Program-made: the position numbers and the translations under genes
In this document: positions 52,479-60,843 of the stretch, piece by piece
Layout: every line of letters starts with the position of its first letter
Position numbering within the stretch: the stretch's first letter is position 1
Notes under the pieces: model-generated
Told to the model about the DNA's origin: nothing
The model's input: the letters and a program-made list of their open reading frames with translations, nothing else
Databases searched by the model: none
Origin: an uncultured bacterium
Lineage (GTDB): Bacteria > Bacillota > Clostridia > Oscillospirales > Ruminococcaceae
DNA: 64,000 nt
Assembly (NCBI GenBank): GCA_905215965.1
Contig: CAJMSD010000005.1
Location: 124,001 to 188,000 of the forward strand
Direction: 5' to 3'

Positions 52479-54064
52479 CCACCATCACCTGCCTTGTGAC
52501 CGCCGATCTGACCGTTGCGCTCTATCGTCATTGCTCCCTGCATGAAATTCATGCCCTTCAGAACAGCATTCTTACCGTATTTATCCTGCAATAATAATGT
52601 GGCACGCTGCAGAGCTTTCTCCTTATCAGCCTTCCGCTTCTTCTCAGCCTGCTGCCTCTCTGCTTCTTCATAGTCAACGAACAGTTCAAGCTGAACAGGC
52701 GCAGTATCTTCCGGGATATCTTTTTCATAGATGAGGTCACAAGCAGCGATCGTTACCCTGCGCACCAGCAGATCACGGTCAATGATCCGGTCATAGAGCC
52801 GCATTATAGTATCCACGATGTCTTTTGTAGATGATGTCCAGTGGTCGATATTGCCTGTGCCGTGTGCATGATATGGCGTGATGCGGCCGTAATGATCCTT
52901 GGTAACTCTGCCCTTGTATACCTGTCCGGTCGTCGTCACCTTATAGGTACTTTCCTTCTCGGTTTTTCCACGGTATAACAGTTCTAAAGACGTTCTGTCA
53001 TATCCAATCGTCAGAGTGATTTTTTTCGTTACAACATACTTCCGCACCAGATCTAATACTAAAAGTTCGGTCATTTCTCTAACAATAAGTCGGGCGTGAT
53101 CTGAATCATAAGGCTCTTTCAGCACCTGTCCGGAGGATAGAGAGTTGCTGCCGGGACGGTAAGACTTGATAGTCTTTATTTCAGTCGGCTCCCAGCCCCA
53201 TGCATGGTCGATCACGATCTCTGCTTTTACTCCGAGTACCTTGTATAGCAGGTCTTCGTTCTGTGTACTGAGCCGTGCAATATCGCCCATTGTGAAACAG
53301 TCAAGGGCTGCGACACGTTTCGCTGTACCTGCTCCGAAGCCCCAGAAGTCCGTCAGCGGCGTGTGACACCAGAGCAGCTCTCTGTACCGTTTTTCGTCAA
53401 GCTCTGCGATACGGACACCGTCCTTGTCAGCAGGAACGTGCTTTGCAACGATATCCATTGCGACTTTGGCTAAGTATAGGTTCGTACCGATGCCGGCGGT
53501 CGCCGTGATACCGGTCTCATATAAAACCTCACGTATCATCGTCATTGCAAGCTCGTGGGCGGTCATGTGGTAGGTGTTCAGATACCCGGTCGCATCGATA
53601 AAACACTCGTCTATAGAATAAACATGTATATCCTCGGCGCTGACGTACCGCATATAGATGGAGAATATTTTTGTACTGATCTCCTCATATAAACGCATTC
53701 TCGGCGGAGCTATGATGAAAGAGAGCTTCAAAGAAGGATCATTCGCAAGTGCCTCCGCATCGAAGGATTCTGATGTAAAGTGATACTTACCCTCGTCGCT
53801 TTTCGGCAATACACCCTTGCGAAATGCCGCTGTAAAACGTTTCTCATTGATCTTCTTGACGGCATCTTCTACTTCCCATAATCTTGCTCGTCCGGAGATA
53901 CCGTAGGCTTTCAGTGAGGGCGTGACCGCAAGACAGATCGTTTTGGAAGTGCGGGACTCGTCAGCGACCACAAGATGTGTGGTCAGCGGATCAAATTCCC
54001 GGTCTACACATTCAACTGATGCATAAAAGCTCTTCAAGTCAATTGCAATATATGTTTTCTCCAT
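52475..54064 (-). CDS. Y-family DNA polymerase (UmuC/DinB-like)
   Basis: This 529-residue translesion polymerase has the first metal motif AIDLKSFYASVEC near the N-terminus, the second YSIDECFID, helix-hairpin-helix LWCHTPLTDFWGFGAGTAKR and a little-finger region. It copies past damaged bases at low fidelity. A Lys/Glu-rich C-terminal helix follows and could bind the sliding clamp. GGAGG precedes ATG 54064; an in-frame ATG nine bases earlier is weaker. It sits in one operon with the S24 repressor, so SOS control is likely. Confidence 0.92.
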   Translation of the reverse strand: MEKTYIAIDLKSFYASVECVDREFDPLTTHLVVADESRTSKTICLAVTPSLKAYGISGRARLWEVEDAVKKINEKRFTAAFRKGVLPKSDEGKYHFTSESFDAEALANDPSLKLSFIIAPPRMRLYEEISTKIFSIYMRYVSAEDIHVYSIDECFIDATGYLNTYHMTAHELAMTMIREVLYETGITATAGIGTNLYLAKVAMDIVAKHVPADKDGVRIAELDEKRYRELLWCHTPLTDFWGFGAGTAKRVAALDCFTMGDIARLSTQNEDLLYKVLGVKAEIVIDHAWGWEPTEIKTIKSYRPGSNSLSSGQVLKEPYDSDHARLIVREMTELLVLDLVRKYVVTKKITLTIGYDRTSLELLYRGKTEKESTYKVTTTGQVYKGRVTKDHYGRITPYHAHGTGNIDHWTSSTKDIVDTIMRLYDRIIDRDLLVRRVTIAACDLIYEKDIPEDTAPVQLELFVDYEEAERQQAEKKRKADKEKALQRATLLLQDKYGKNAVLKGMNFMQGAMTIERNGQIGGHKAGDGG

Positions 54065-54091
54065 AGCTCTCACCTCCGGACAGGCTGTATA

Positions 54092-54382
54092 TTACGAAGT
54101 TACCGGACATTCTACATACCATCTGCCAATTGAACTCTTCTGGTATCGGCTTGTACGCTCAAAAAACAAATGCTTTTTCTCTCCGTGGATCACAACTGTG
54201 TAGCAATCACAAGTCGAGCTGTCATGGTGAGTACCGGCAGGACGGAAATCTTTTACCGCTTCTATCGGGAACACCCGTCCGTCCTCCCATGTAATAACTC
54301 TTGGCTGCATGAAGCCTGTAGCATCAAAGTCAGATGTGACCTTCACATACACACGCTCCATGCGGATAACAGGCCGTTTCAT
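54092..54382 (-). CDS. Small conserved SOS-operon protein
   Basis: This 96-residue protein is beta-rich (MERVYVKVTSDFDATGFMQP, RVFPIEAVKDFRP) with a CDCYTVVIHGEKKHL segment. No family name is known to me. It lies between the repressor and the polymerase, with GGGGGA before ATG 54382, and an inverted repeat overlapping its leader. Confidence 0.65.
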   Translation of the reverse strand: MKRPVIRMERVYVKVTSDFDATGFMQPRVITWEDGRVFPIEAVKDFRPAGTHHDSSTCDCYTVVIHGEKKHLFFERTSRYQKSSIGRWYVECPVTS

Positions 54383-54399
54383 ATCTATTCCCCCTTATG

Positions 54400-54417
54400 T
54401 AAACACAAGTGTGTTTA
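54400..54417. promoter_or_regulatory. Perfect palindrome, candidate operator
   Basis: TAAACACA-AG-TGTGTTTA is an 8-bp inverted repeat with a 2-base centre. It overlaps the stop codon of the repressor gene and lies just upstream of the next ribosome site. It is not the classical clostridial GAAC-type LexA box. It could be an operator for the adjacent repressor or a short attenuator. Confidence 0.5.
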
Positions 54418-55338
54418 ATCTTCTGATTCCAGTCTTTTCTTTACCCGTTCATATCTCTGCATATCCTCATAGGATACAATCGCATCGGGATCAAGCACGC
54501 CGAGAACCCTGCCTATGAGATAAACACTTTCATCTTCAGTAAAACGCATGAGCTTGTACTTCTTATTCAGGGAGACTAGGCCTCTCTTACTGTACTGTTT
54601 GATATATGTTTCATTGCGCACACTGAACGCTCCGATCTCACCGTAATAAAGGTCGGAACGATCAGAAAGTCTCTGCACCATGACGAGATCACCGTTGTGG
54701 AAATCCGGCTCCATACTGTCTCCGCTGACCGGGAACACGCAGTCCATGAGCGGATGCACCTTGCTTTTATATAGATGTATCGGCTCGCCCTGATCTTCGT
54801 ATTCCACACCTGCATCAAAGCCTGCACAGAGTCCCTTGGTAAAGCATATCTCTTCGGATATGCTGTCATAAATCTCCTGATCCTCCATATCACATAACTG
54901 TCGCACCATAGAGGACACAACAGACCTATGCCCCTCCGAAAGCTGCCGGAACCCCTCCAGCAGGATATCATCCTCAGTAACTGGATTTTGAGTCATTATA
55001 ATAGCTGGCTTCCCCTCTTCAATTGGTTCAGCATCAGATTTCTTTATATCAAAAAGCTCGTCAAGGCTGACCTCCAGCACCTGACAGATCAGGGGCAGCA
55101 GTGCAATATCCGGTCTGGTTCTACCGTTCTCCCAGTTACTGACTGCATTGGACTTGATACCTACCTTTGCGGCAAGCTCTTTCTGTTCGATCCCTTTTTT
55201 CTCACGATAAAGCCGTATTCGTTTGCAAAGAACAGGTATCTCCTTTCCTGTATCACTGTTTGTAGCATCCTGCATACTGCGTCTGCCTGCATATGGTCGG
55301 ACAGGTCTTGCCTTTTTCGGTTCATTCTGCTCTGCCAT
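54415..55338 (-). CDS. XRE/S24 self-cleaving repressor (LexA/CI-like)
   Basis: This is a 307-residue protein. The HTH is at about residues 38-95 (LYREKKGIEQKELAAKVGIK, NWENGRTRP). A linker is followed by an S24 peptidase: predicted cleavage Ala172-Gly173 in LCAGFDAG, nucleophile Ser208 in VSGDSMEPDF and general base Lys247 in YIKQY. This is the design of phage CI and LexA, which cleave themselves when RecA is activated. GGAG precedes ATG 55338. It heads the polymerase operon and is divergent from the lysis cassette, so it probably represses both. The target sites are not proven. Confidence 0.92.
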   Translation of the reverse strand: MAEQNEPKKARPVRPYAGRRSMQDATNSDTGKEIPVLCKRIRLYREKKGIEQKELAAKVGIKSNAVSNWENGRTRPDIALLPLICQVLEVSLDELFDIKKSDAEPIEEGKPAIIMTQNPVTEDDILLEGFRQLSEGHRSVVSSMVRQLCDMEDQEIYDSISEEICFTKGLCAGFDAGVEYEDQGEPIHLYKSKVHPLMDCVFPVSGDSMEPDFHNGDLVMVQRLSDRSDLYYGEIGAFSVRNETYIKQYSKRGLVSLNKKYKLMRFTEDESVYLIGRVLGVLDPDAIVSYEDMQRYERVKKRLESED

Positions 55339-55470
55339 AAGATTACTCCTTTCTCATAATGGATAATTCAGCAGCATATTGCACAGCGACTGTGTCTTGG
55401 TTTTGTGCAGCACGCTGATTTTGGGGCTTAAAAATTATAAGGATCCATGCTTTAGCCCCTCTTTACTTGT

Positions 55471-55499
55471 ATTATATCACATAGTTAGTGCTTTGTCAA
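55471..55499 (-). promoter_or_regulatory. Consensus promoter of the repressor/polymerase operon
   Basis: On the minus strand TTGACA (55494-55499) and TATAAT (55471-55476) are exactly 17 bases apart. The leader to ATG 55338 is about 130 bases and holds no reading frame I would call. Confidence 0.88.
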
Positions 55500-55523
55500 G
55501 ATTCGAAATTTCATTTCCAAGTC

Positions 55524-55552
55524 TTTACAAATCACAAAGAATGTGCTATAAT
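55524..55552 (+). promoter_or_regulatory. Promoter of the lysis cassette
   Basis: TTTACA (55524-55529), a 17-base spacer and TATAAT (55547-55552) face right. The spacer holds CACA-N5-TGTG (55533-55545), which is absent from random expectation at this spot and could be a repressor half-site pair. The two divergent promoters are only 24 bases apart, so one bound repressor dimer could shut both. Confidence 0.75.
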
Positions 55553-55565
55553 AGCAGATGAGGTT

Positions 55566-55704
55566 TTTCCATAGGAGAGATACAACAGTAGCCCGCCTTA
55601 TGGTGTGTGGTGGGTGATACTGAATAACAGCTTCTATGGATGATCTGAAACGCCACCGAACGTATTTGTTATGTGAGTCTGCGGAACCTATCAAAAACCG
55701 CAGA
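55566..55704 (+). ncRNA. Structured leader RNA of the tail-fibre gene
   Basis: Three nested helices can form: TCCATAG (55568-55574) with CTATGGA (55634-55640); CAGTA (55586-55590) with TACTG (55618-55622); and GCCCGCC (55591-55597) with GGTGGGT (55609-55615). A second hairpin is TCTGCGG (55678-55684) with CCGCAGA (55698-55704). I do not recognise an Rfam class. It may regulate translation of the fibre gene or act as a small RNA. Confidence 0.5.
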
Positions 55705-55760
55705 AAATCGAAAAAGAAAGAAGTATTTACACTCTATTGACTTAATACTGGAGGAAATCA

Positions 55761-57728
55761 ATGGCATTTTGGTATAAGAATTCTAATGGTATGGGGTTCG
55801 TCCCGGAGGATGGTGAAGCCGAAATCATCGAGGACTGGGAGCTGGAGGATGTCAGTCCCGGAACATATGAGTCTGTATCTGATGTGGTAACAGCACGCTG
55901 GAGCAACTACCGCCAGTGTCTTGCCGGAGCGATCCAAAACGGAGCAGTCGCACTGAAACTGAGAGGAGAGCCGCTGCCCGATGATGCAAAAGTAGAGCTG
56001 ACCGGTATTACGCTGAAACGGATCGACTGTGCTTGTGCAGACGGGAGCGATACCGCATTCTATCTTGATGTGATCGTGATCGCTGATCTTGAAATTTCGA
56101 CCCCGAATCATGCTATGATCATGCAGTTGATCGGGTGCAGGAGCGGGCAAACGCTGACAGAGGCAATGCAGTCGGCATATGACTACTATACTGACAGATG
56201 CAGAAACACCGAAAAGCGAAAACAATGGTTCAGAATCCGCACCCGTGAGGATGCACTGCGTTTTCAGGATGATTGCATCGGTTGGTATCCCGACCCGGAA
56301 ATTTCTGTTTATAACAGGAAAGACAATCTCAAGGGCATCGAGCGTGAGATTGCACCTGTTGCGGAGGACTCCCACACACACGATAACAAGGCAACACTCG
56401 ATGCAATCACGCCGGAACTGTTCGGAGAGCTGGACGGCTTGCAGCAGTTTGAGGACAGCACAAAGCACGACATCCAGACGCTCAATGAAGCCGTGGACAA
56501 TCTACGACAGGGGCAGCATACACACAATAATATGGCAGTCCTCGATGCCACGACTGCACCGTATACGACCGAGGAACAGCAGAAACTGGCGGGCATCTCG
56601 CCGGAGACTTATGCCACGCAGGACGCACTCAACGAGCAGATCCTGCTTGTGCGGGAAGCCATTGCACCGCTGGAACACGCTTCTCATAACCACACCAACA
56701 AGGCGGTTCTGGACAAGATCACGGATGCCATTGTGACCGCTGTGCAGGACTTCGGACCCTTCGAGGACTGGACACGGGAGCAGATCCACACGCTGTTCGA
56801 GCTGGTCAACAACTTCTCCAATACGGCACACACGCACGAAAATAAGGCGGCGCTTGATGCGATCACGCAGGATATGGTCGATGACCTCGGCGGTCTCCAG
56901 CAGTTCGAGGACTCCGTCACCCAGCAAATTCAGACGGTGCGGGAGTCCGTTGAACCGGTCGTTTCGCAGGCGCACTGGCATCACAATCTCACGGTGCTGA
57001 ACAGCATCACGCAGGCGAAGATCAACGAGTGGGACAGCATTTCCACGCTGAAAACACAGCTCAATGCGCTGTCCACGGAGCTTACCGTGTTCAAGGGCAA
57101 GTGCGACAACAACTCCGCCCGCATTGGCGTGAACGAGACGGACATTGCCAGCATTCAGGCAACGCTCGTTGACTTGCAGGCGCAGATCGATGCACTGAAA
57201 AATAACGGCTATACTGTACTGTTTGAGTGCGGGGACGATGTGCCTGAAAAATACGGCATTCTACTCGGCTTCGTGGTGAACGGCGGCTTCCGGACGCTGA
57301 CGAATATGCGCAGCCAGTTCCCGAATTTCTGTGCAGAAACAAACGACTATGCGCTGTTCTACGATCAGGAGGACTTCAACTGGGATGCGCAGGTTCTGAC
57401 CTGTGTCGAGCAGCGCATCAAGCTGACCTCGGACAGCAAGATCCAGTTCTGCTACAATTCCGGCGCAACCGAGGACGGTATGCTGTATCTTATCAACCCA
57501 CCCGGAGGCAAGATCGATGTTCCGATCACGCTGTATGCAAGGAGTGAGATCGAGTACGGCAGAGCCATTCAGCTTGATTTCCAGTGGTTGCAGACACAGA
57601 AGTTCATCACCACGGAGACCGACTGCACCGGCATCCAGCCGGGTGAATATTACCTCTGCTGGGTGGGCAGGAGCAACAACACGCATCCCATTATCCGCAG
57701 CGTGAAGGTAAAGGAGGTGGAGGCATGA
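55761..57728 (+). CDS. Phage tail-fibre/receptor-binding-like protein
   Basis: This is a 655-residue protein. The N-terminal 200 residues form an unknown fold (MAFWYKNSNGMGFVPEDGEA). Residues about 205-450 contain four to five copies of a repeat with HTHENKAALDAIT followed by LQQFEDS-type helices, the trimeric shaft pattern of phage tail fibres (HxHxNKAxLDxIT). A C-terminal beta domain of about 170 residues (GYTVLFECGDDVPEKYGILL onward) may bind a receptor. GGAGG precedes ATG 55761. The stop overlaps the holin start (ATGA-type), so they are co-translated. Confidence 0.83.
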   Translation: MAFWYKNSNGMGFVPEDGEAEIIEDWELEDVSPGTYESVSDVVTARWSNYRQCLAGAIQNGAVALKLRGEPLPDDAKVELTGITLKRIDCACADGSDTAFYLDVIVIADLEISTPNHAMIMQLIGCRSGQTLTEAMQSAYDYYTDRCRNTEKRKQWFRIRTREDALRFQDDCIGWYPDPEISVYNRKDNLKGIEREIAPVAEDSHTHDNKATLDAITPELFGELDGLQQFEDSTKHDIQTLNEAVDNLRQGQHTHNNMAVLDATTAPYTTEEQQKLAGISPETYATQDALNEQILLVREAIAPLEHASHNHTNKAVLDKITDAIVTAVQDFGPFEDWTREQIHTLFELVNNFSNTAHTHENKAALDAITQDMVDDLGGLQQFEDSVTQQIQTVRESVEPVVSQAHWHHNLTVLNSITQAKINEWDSISTLKTQLNALSTELTVFKGKCDNNSARIGVNETDIASIQATLVDLQAQIDALKNNGYTVLFECGDDVPEKYGILLGFVVNGGFRTLTNMRSQFPNFCAETNDYALFYDQEDFNWDAQVLTCVEQRIKLTSDSKIQFCYNSGATEDGMLYLINPPGGKIDVPITLYARSEIEYGRAIQLDFQWLQTQKFITTETDCTGIQPGEYYLCWVGRSNNTHPIIRSVKVKEVEA

Positions 57729-58189
57729 AGGAAAATATCTGTACCGTGATCGGTGTGTTCGGCGGGTTCATCGCTGCTTTGCTTGGCGGCTGGGATTCCG
57801 CTATGATCACACTGGTCATTTTTATGGGAATCGATTTCACCACAGGTCTGATCACCGCAACAATGGGCAGAAGCAAACACAGTAAGACCGGCAAGCTCAG
57901 TTCCAAGGCGGGCTGGGTCGGACTTGCGAAAAAGTTCTGCATCCTGCTTATGGTCGTGGTCGCTGTCCGGATGGACATTCTCATTGGCACGACCTATATC
58001 CGCGATGCAACGTGCATCGGATTTTGCGTGAATGAACTGCTGTCGATCATCGAGAACACCAGTCTCATGGGTATCCCGTATCCGCCCGCAATCAGGAAGG
58101 CGATCGAGGTGCTTCAGAAGAGGGCAGCTCACATTGATGACGAGATTCAAGAGATGATCGATACAATGGAGGAGGACGATAAAAAGTAA
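57725..58189 (+). CDS. Phage holin (holin family 4 type)
   Basis: This 154-residue membrane protein has about three to four transmembrane helices (GVFGGFIAALLGGWDSAMIT, FMGIDFTTGLITA, KFCILLMVVVAV) and a charged C-terminal tail (EMIDTMEEDDKK). It matches the phi-LC3/toxin-secretion-type holins. Holins make pores that let the endolysin reach the wall; related proteins release toxins without phage. It overlaps the tail-fibre gene by four bases. Confidence 0.9.
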   Translation: MKENICTVIGVFGGFIAALLGGWDSAMITLVIFMGIDFTTGLITATMGRSKHSKTGKLSSKAGWVGLAKKFCILLMVVVAVRMDILIGTTYIRDATCIGFCVNELLSIIENTSLMGIPYPPAIRKAIEVLQKRAAHIDDEIQEMIDTMEEDDKK

Positions 58190-58221
58190 TGCAGCAGAGT
58201 GTGTCTCCGCTGCATCTTTTT
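58189..58221. terminator. Terminator between the holin and the DUF6465-like gene
   Basis: ATGCAGC (58189-58195) pairs with GCTGCAT (58209-58215) and is followed by CTTTTTATTA. It overlaps the holin stop and lies between two convergent genes. Confidence 0.7.
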
Positions 58222-58222
58222 A

Positions 58223-58762
58223 TTACAATTCGATTTTGAAGTCCGCAGACCCTTCACCATTGACGGTGTAATATGCGGCATTTTCTTCCGGCTTGACATA
58301 AACATGAAATTCAGTAACGACCTTACGCTTGTGCGTGGACTTGTAAGCCTTGTATGCTTTTGCCGCAATATCGCTGATGTCAAACTCCGCATCCCCGATC
58401 TGAAGCGTGGTGATAAGAACCGGCTCTGCCTTCTTGTCTGCCTTTTTCGCTCTGGGTTTGCGTGTTTTCTTTACAGGCGTTTCAGCAACAGTGGCTCCGG
58501 TGACAGTTTCAGCGGCCGGCTCTGCGATGACCGGAGCTTTTTCAGCGACAGCTTCGGCTTTCTTTGCCGCAGGCTTCCTGCCACGCTTCTTGGCAGGGAC
58601 TTCGACAGCAGGTGCATCAACGACTGCTGTATCTGAAACAGATTCTACAACCTCGGCTGCTGTAATCGGAGTGGTCTCTACGACTGCTTCGGCAGCGGCT
58701 TTTTTCTTGCGTGTTGTTTTCTTTGTAGTATCGGTTTTCTGACTTGCAGGTTTTCTTGGCAT
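58223..58762 (-). CDS. Ala/Lys-rich DUF6465-like protein
   Basis: This 179-residue protein has a long low-complexity N-terminus of Ala/Val/Pro/Lys with AT-hook-like KKRGRKPAAKK and KKTRKPRAKK stretches. A folded C-terminal part of about 65 residues (TTLQIGDAEFDISDIAAKAY, TEFHVYVKPEENAAYYT) follows. The C-terminal part matches DUF6465, found widely in Ruminococcaceae. The basic repeats could bind DNA or acidic polymers. It lies on the strand opposite to the lysis cassette, between holin and endolysin. Confidence 0.75.
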   Translation of the reverse strand: MPRKPASQKTDTTKKTTRKKKAAAEAVVETTPITAAEVVESVSDTAVVDAPAVEVPAKKRGRKPAAKKAEAVAEKAPVIAEPAAETVTGATVAETPVKKTRKPRAKKADKKAEPVLITTLQIGDAEFDISDIAAKAYKAYKSTHKRKVVTEFHVYVKPEENAAYYTVNGEGSADFKIEL

Positions 58763-58789
58763 TGTTCATGCACCTCCGTGTTTTTTCTA

Positions 58790-58819
58790 ATTATAGCATT
58801 ATTATACCGCTTTTGTCAA
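58790..58819 (-). promoter_or_regulatory. Promoter of the DUF6465-like gene
   Basis: On the minus strand TTGACA (58814-58819), an 18-base spacer and TATAAT (58790-58795) lie 28 bases before ATG 58762. Confidence 0.7.
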
Positions 58820-58856
58820 GCCATAACCGGCGATTATTCGCAGAAAGGAAAGTAAT

Positions 58857-60041
58857 ATGATCAAAACCTATCCGTTTAACGACACTACCCAGCTCTCGGC
58901 GCACTTCAATGTGTCGGAGTTCCGTTGCAAATGCGGCAAGGCGCACGACACGCTCCTTTCCGATGAGCTTGTCGAAAAGCTCGAACAGCTCTATGCTGCG
59001 CTGGACTGCTCCAAGATCATCGTGACCAGCGGCTTCCGCTGCTCGATGCATGACCGAACGGTCGGCGGCAGCGGCACGGGGCAGCACACGAAGGGCAATG
59101 CGGCGGACATCTGCTGTTACGGGCAGGACGGTCAGCCGATCTCCTCTAAGGTGGTCTGCTGCAAGGCGCAGGATACCGGCTTCCGTGGCATCGCCAACAT
59201 CACAGCGGCATACCAGTACACGCACGTTGATGTGCGTCCGAACGGCAAGTGGTACGGCGATGAAGTCCACGGCAATAACACCGTGACTGACGATTTTTAC
59301 AAGTATTTTGGAGGCGAGGATATGAAGGGTATTGATGTGAGCGTACACAACGGCAACATCGACTGGCAGAAAGTGAAGAATGCGGGCATCGACTTTGCGA
59401 TCCTGCGTGCAGGCTACGGCAGGCTGGCATCGCAGAAGGACGAGCGTTTCGAGCAGAACTATTCCGGCGCAAAGGCGGCGGGCATCCCGATCGGTGCGTA
59501 CTGGTACTCCTACGCCATGAGCGAGGACGAGGCACGGCTGGAAGCGGATGTGTTCCTGTCCATCATCAAGGGAAAGCAGTTCGAGTTCCCGGTGTACTAC
59601 GATGTGGAGGAGAAAAAGCAGTTTGCCCTCGGCAAGGAGAAGGTGTCGGCGATCATGCGGGCGTTCCTTGAAAGAGTGGAAGCGGCAGGCTATTTTGCCG
59701 GTCTGTACGGCTCGGCTTCTTCGCTGACCACGCACACCGCCGATAACATCAAGAGCCGCTACACCATCTGGCTGGCGCACTGGGTGGACAAGACCAGCTA
59801 CGGCGGCGCTTACGGCATCTGGCAGCACTCTGAGAAGGGACGTGTGGATGGTATCAACGGCAACGTCGATCTGGACATCGGCTACAAGGATTTCCCGACC
59901 ATCATCAAGGGCAAGGGGCTGAACGGCTACGGCGCTGAGCCGGTGCTGCCAAATCCGCCTGCGCCTGCTGCGGAGGACGGCATCACGGTCGAGGTCACGG
60001 TTGACGGTCAGAAGTACAGCGGCAAACTGAATAAGGCATAA
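58857..60041 (+). CDS. Two-domain endolysin: M15 peptidase plus GH25 lysozyme
   Basis: This is a 394-residue protein. Residues 1-155 form a peptidase M15-type D,D-carboxypeptidase/endopeptidase with SGFRCSMHDRT, QHTKGNAADI (His and Asp zinc ligands) and YTHVDVR (third His). Residues about 158-350 form a GH25 lysozyme: GIDVSVHNGNIDW, GAYWYSYA, YYDVEE. A short C-terminal VTVDGQKYSGKLNKA tail occurs in many Ruminococcus prophage lysins. One chain can thus cut both peptide and sugar bonds of peptidoglycan. It has no signal peptide, so release depends on the holin. GAAAGG precedes ATG 58857. Confidence 0.93.
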   Translation: MIKTYPFNDTTQLSAHFNVSEFRCKCGKAHDTLLSDELVEKLEQLYAALDCSKIIVTSGFRCSMHDRTVGGSGTGQHTKGNAADICCYGQDGQPISSKVVCCKAQDTGFRGIANITAAYQYTHVDVRPNGKWYGDEVHGNNTVTDDFYKYFGGEDMKGIDVSVHNGNIDWQKVKNAGIDFAILRAGYGRLASQKDERFEQNYSGAKAAGIPIGAYWYSYAMSEDEARLEADVFLSIIKGKQFEFPVYYDVEEKKQFALGKEKVSAIMRAFLERVEAAGYFAGLYGSASSLTTHTADNIKSRYTIWLAHWVDKTSYGGAYGIWQHSEKGRVDGINGNVDLDIGYKDFPTIIKGKGLNGYGAEPVLPNPPAPAAEDGITVEVTVDGQKYSGKLNKA

Positions 60042-60045
60042 AAAA

Positions 60046-60083
60046 CTCCCCGGAACTGTTCATTAACGAACAGCTCCGGGGAG
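60046..60083 (+). terminator. Strong terminator of the lysis cassette
   Basis: CTCCCCGGA..CTGTTC pairs with GAACAG.CTCCGGGGAG, a GC-rich stem of about 16 bp, immediately after the endolysin stop. Confidence 0.88.
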
Positions 60084-60114
60084 CATTATTTCGGGATCAA
60101 AACTTAGCGAGGTA

Positions 60115-60558
60115 TTATCCCTCGATCGCAATATACTTGTGATCATCCAGCTTCTTAGGCTCTGCCTTCGGAACGCAGATGTCAAGAACACCGTCCTCGA
60201 ACTTTGCCTTCACATCGGCTTCGGTAACAGTATCACCGATGTAGAAGCTCCTCTGCATTGCGCCTGCATAACGCTCCTGACGGATCAGCTTGCCCTTCTT
60301 AGTTTTTTCGTCCTTGTCAAGACCCTTTGCGGCACTGACAGTCAGGTAACCGTTCTGGAGTTCCAGATTGATCTGATCCTTCTTGAAGCCCGGCAGGTCG
60401 ATCGCGATCTCATAGTGATCATCATGCTCATGAACATCAGTCTTCATGACCTGGGCGGCGTGTTTACCGTACAGCTTCTTCTCCACGTCTCTGCTAAAAT
60501 CAGGGAATCTGAAGAAATCATCGAATAAGTTTTCACCGAAAATGCTTGGATATAACAT
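60115..60558 (-). CDS. hsp20: Hsp20/alpha-crystallin small heat-shock protein
   Basis: This 147-residue protein has the alpha-crystallin core (about 40-135: KTDVHEHDDHYEIAIDLPGF, GKLIRQERYAGAMQRSFYI, the late FEDGVLDICVPK strand). It holds unfolded proteins as an ATP-independent chaperone. An N-terminal NLFDDFFRFP segment mediates oligomer formation. A CIRCE operator and consensus promoter lie directly upstream, so HrcA regulates it. AGGAGG precedes ATG 60558. Confidence 0.95.
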   Translation of the reverse strand: MLYPSIFGENLFDDFFRFPDFSRDVEKKLYGKHAAQVMKTDVHEHDDHYEIAIDLPGFKKDQINLELQNGYLTVSAAKGLDKDEKTKKGKLIRQERYAGAMQRSFYIGDTVTEADVKAKFEDGVLDICVPKAEPKKLDDHKYIAIEG

Positions 60559-60669
60559 AGGTCAGTCCTCCTTTTTACTCGTCACATTGTTTCCATTGCT
60601 TCGAGCAAGGGGACGGAGAGTTCAGCACCCGGATCCTTTGGTGCTTCTCTGTTCCTTTGTTCTGATTAT

Positions 60670-60698
60670 ATTATAGCACTCTGAATTAGCACTGTCAA
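60670..60698 (-). promoter_or_regulatory. Promoter of hsp20
   Basis: On the minus strand TTGACA (60693-60698) and TATAAT (60670-60675) are 17 bases apart and overlap the CIRCE element. Confidence 0.85.
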
Positions 60699-60712
60699 GG
60701 GGAGAGTGCTAA
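60686..60712. promoter_or_regulatory. CIRCE operator
   Basis: TTAGCACTG-N9-GAGTGCTAA (60686-60694 and 60704-60712) matches the CIRCE consensus except for one base in the left arm (G for C). It covers the -35 box of the hsp20 promoter and is the expected HrcA site. Confidence 0.93.
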
Positions 60713-60735
60713 TTTTCACACAGGTTTCATATTTT

Positions 60736-60808
60736 TGACAGAAATGTCACATTGGGTAAAAGCCACATCTGCATGAGGGGCAGGGATTTTTCTCTGCCCT
60801 TCTTTTTT
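60736..60808 (+). promoter_or_regulatory. Leader of the recombinase module with palindrome and terminator-like hairpin
   Basis: TGACA-GAAA-TGTCA (60736-60749) is a short palindrome. Downstream, GGGCAG (60778-60783) pairs with CTGCCC (60794-60799) and is followed by TTCTTTTTT, a terminator. A terminator before the first gene suggests attenuation of the module or insulation from upstream transcripts. Confidence 0.5.
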
Positions 60809-60843
60809 CATATATGAAACTATCATCTTCGGGGAGGTATGCC

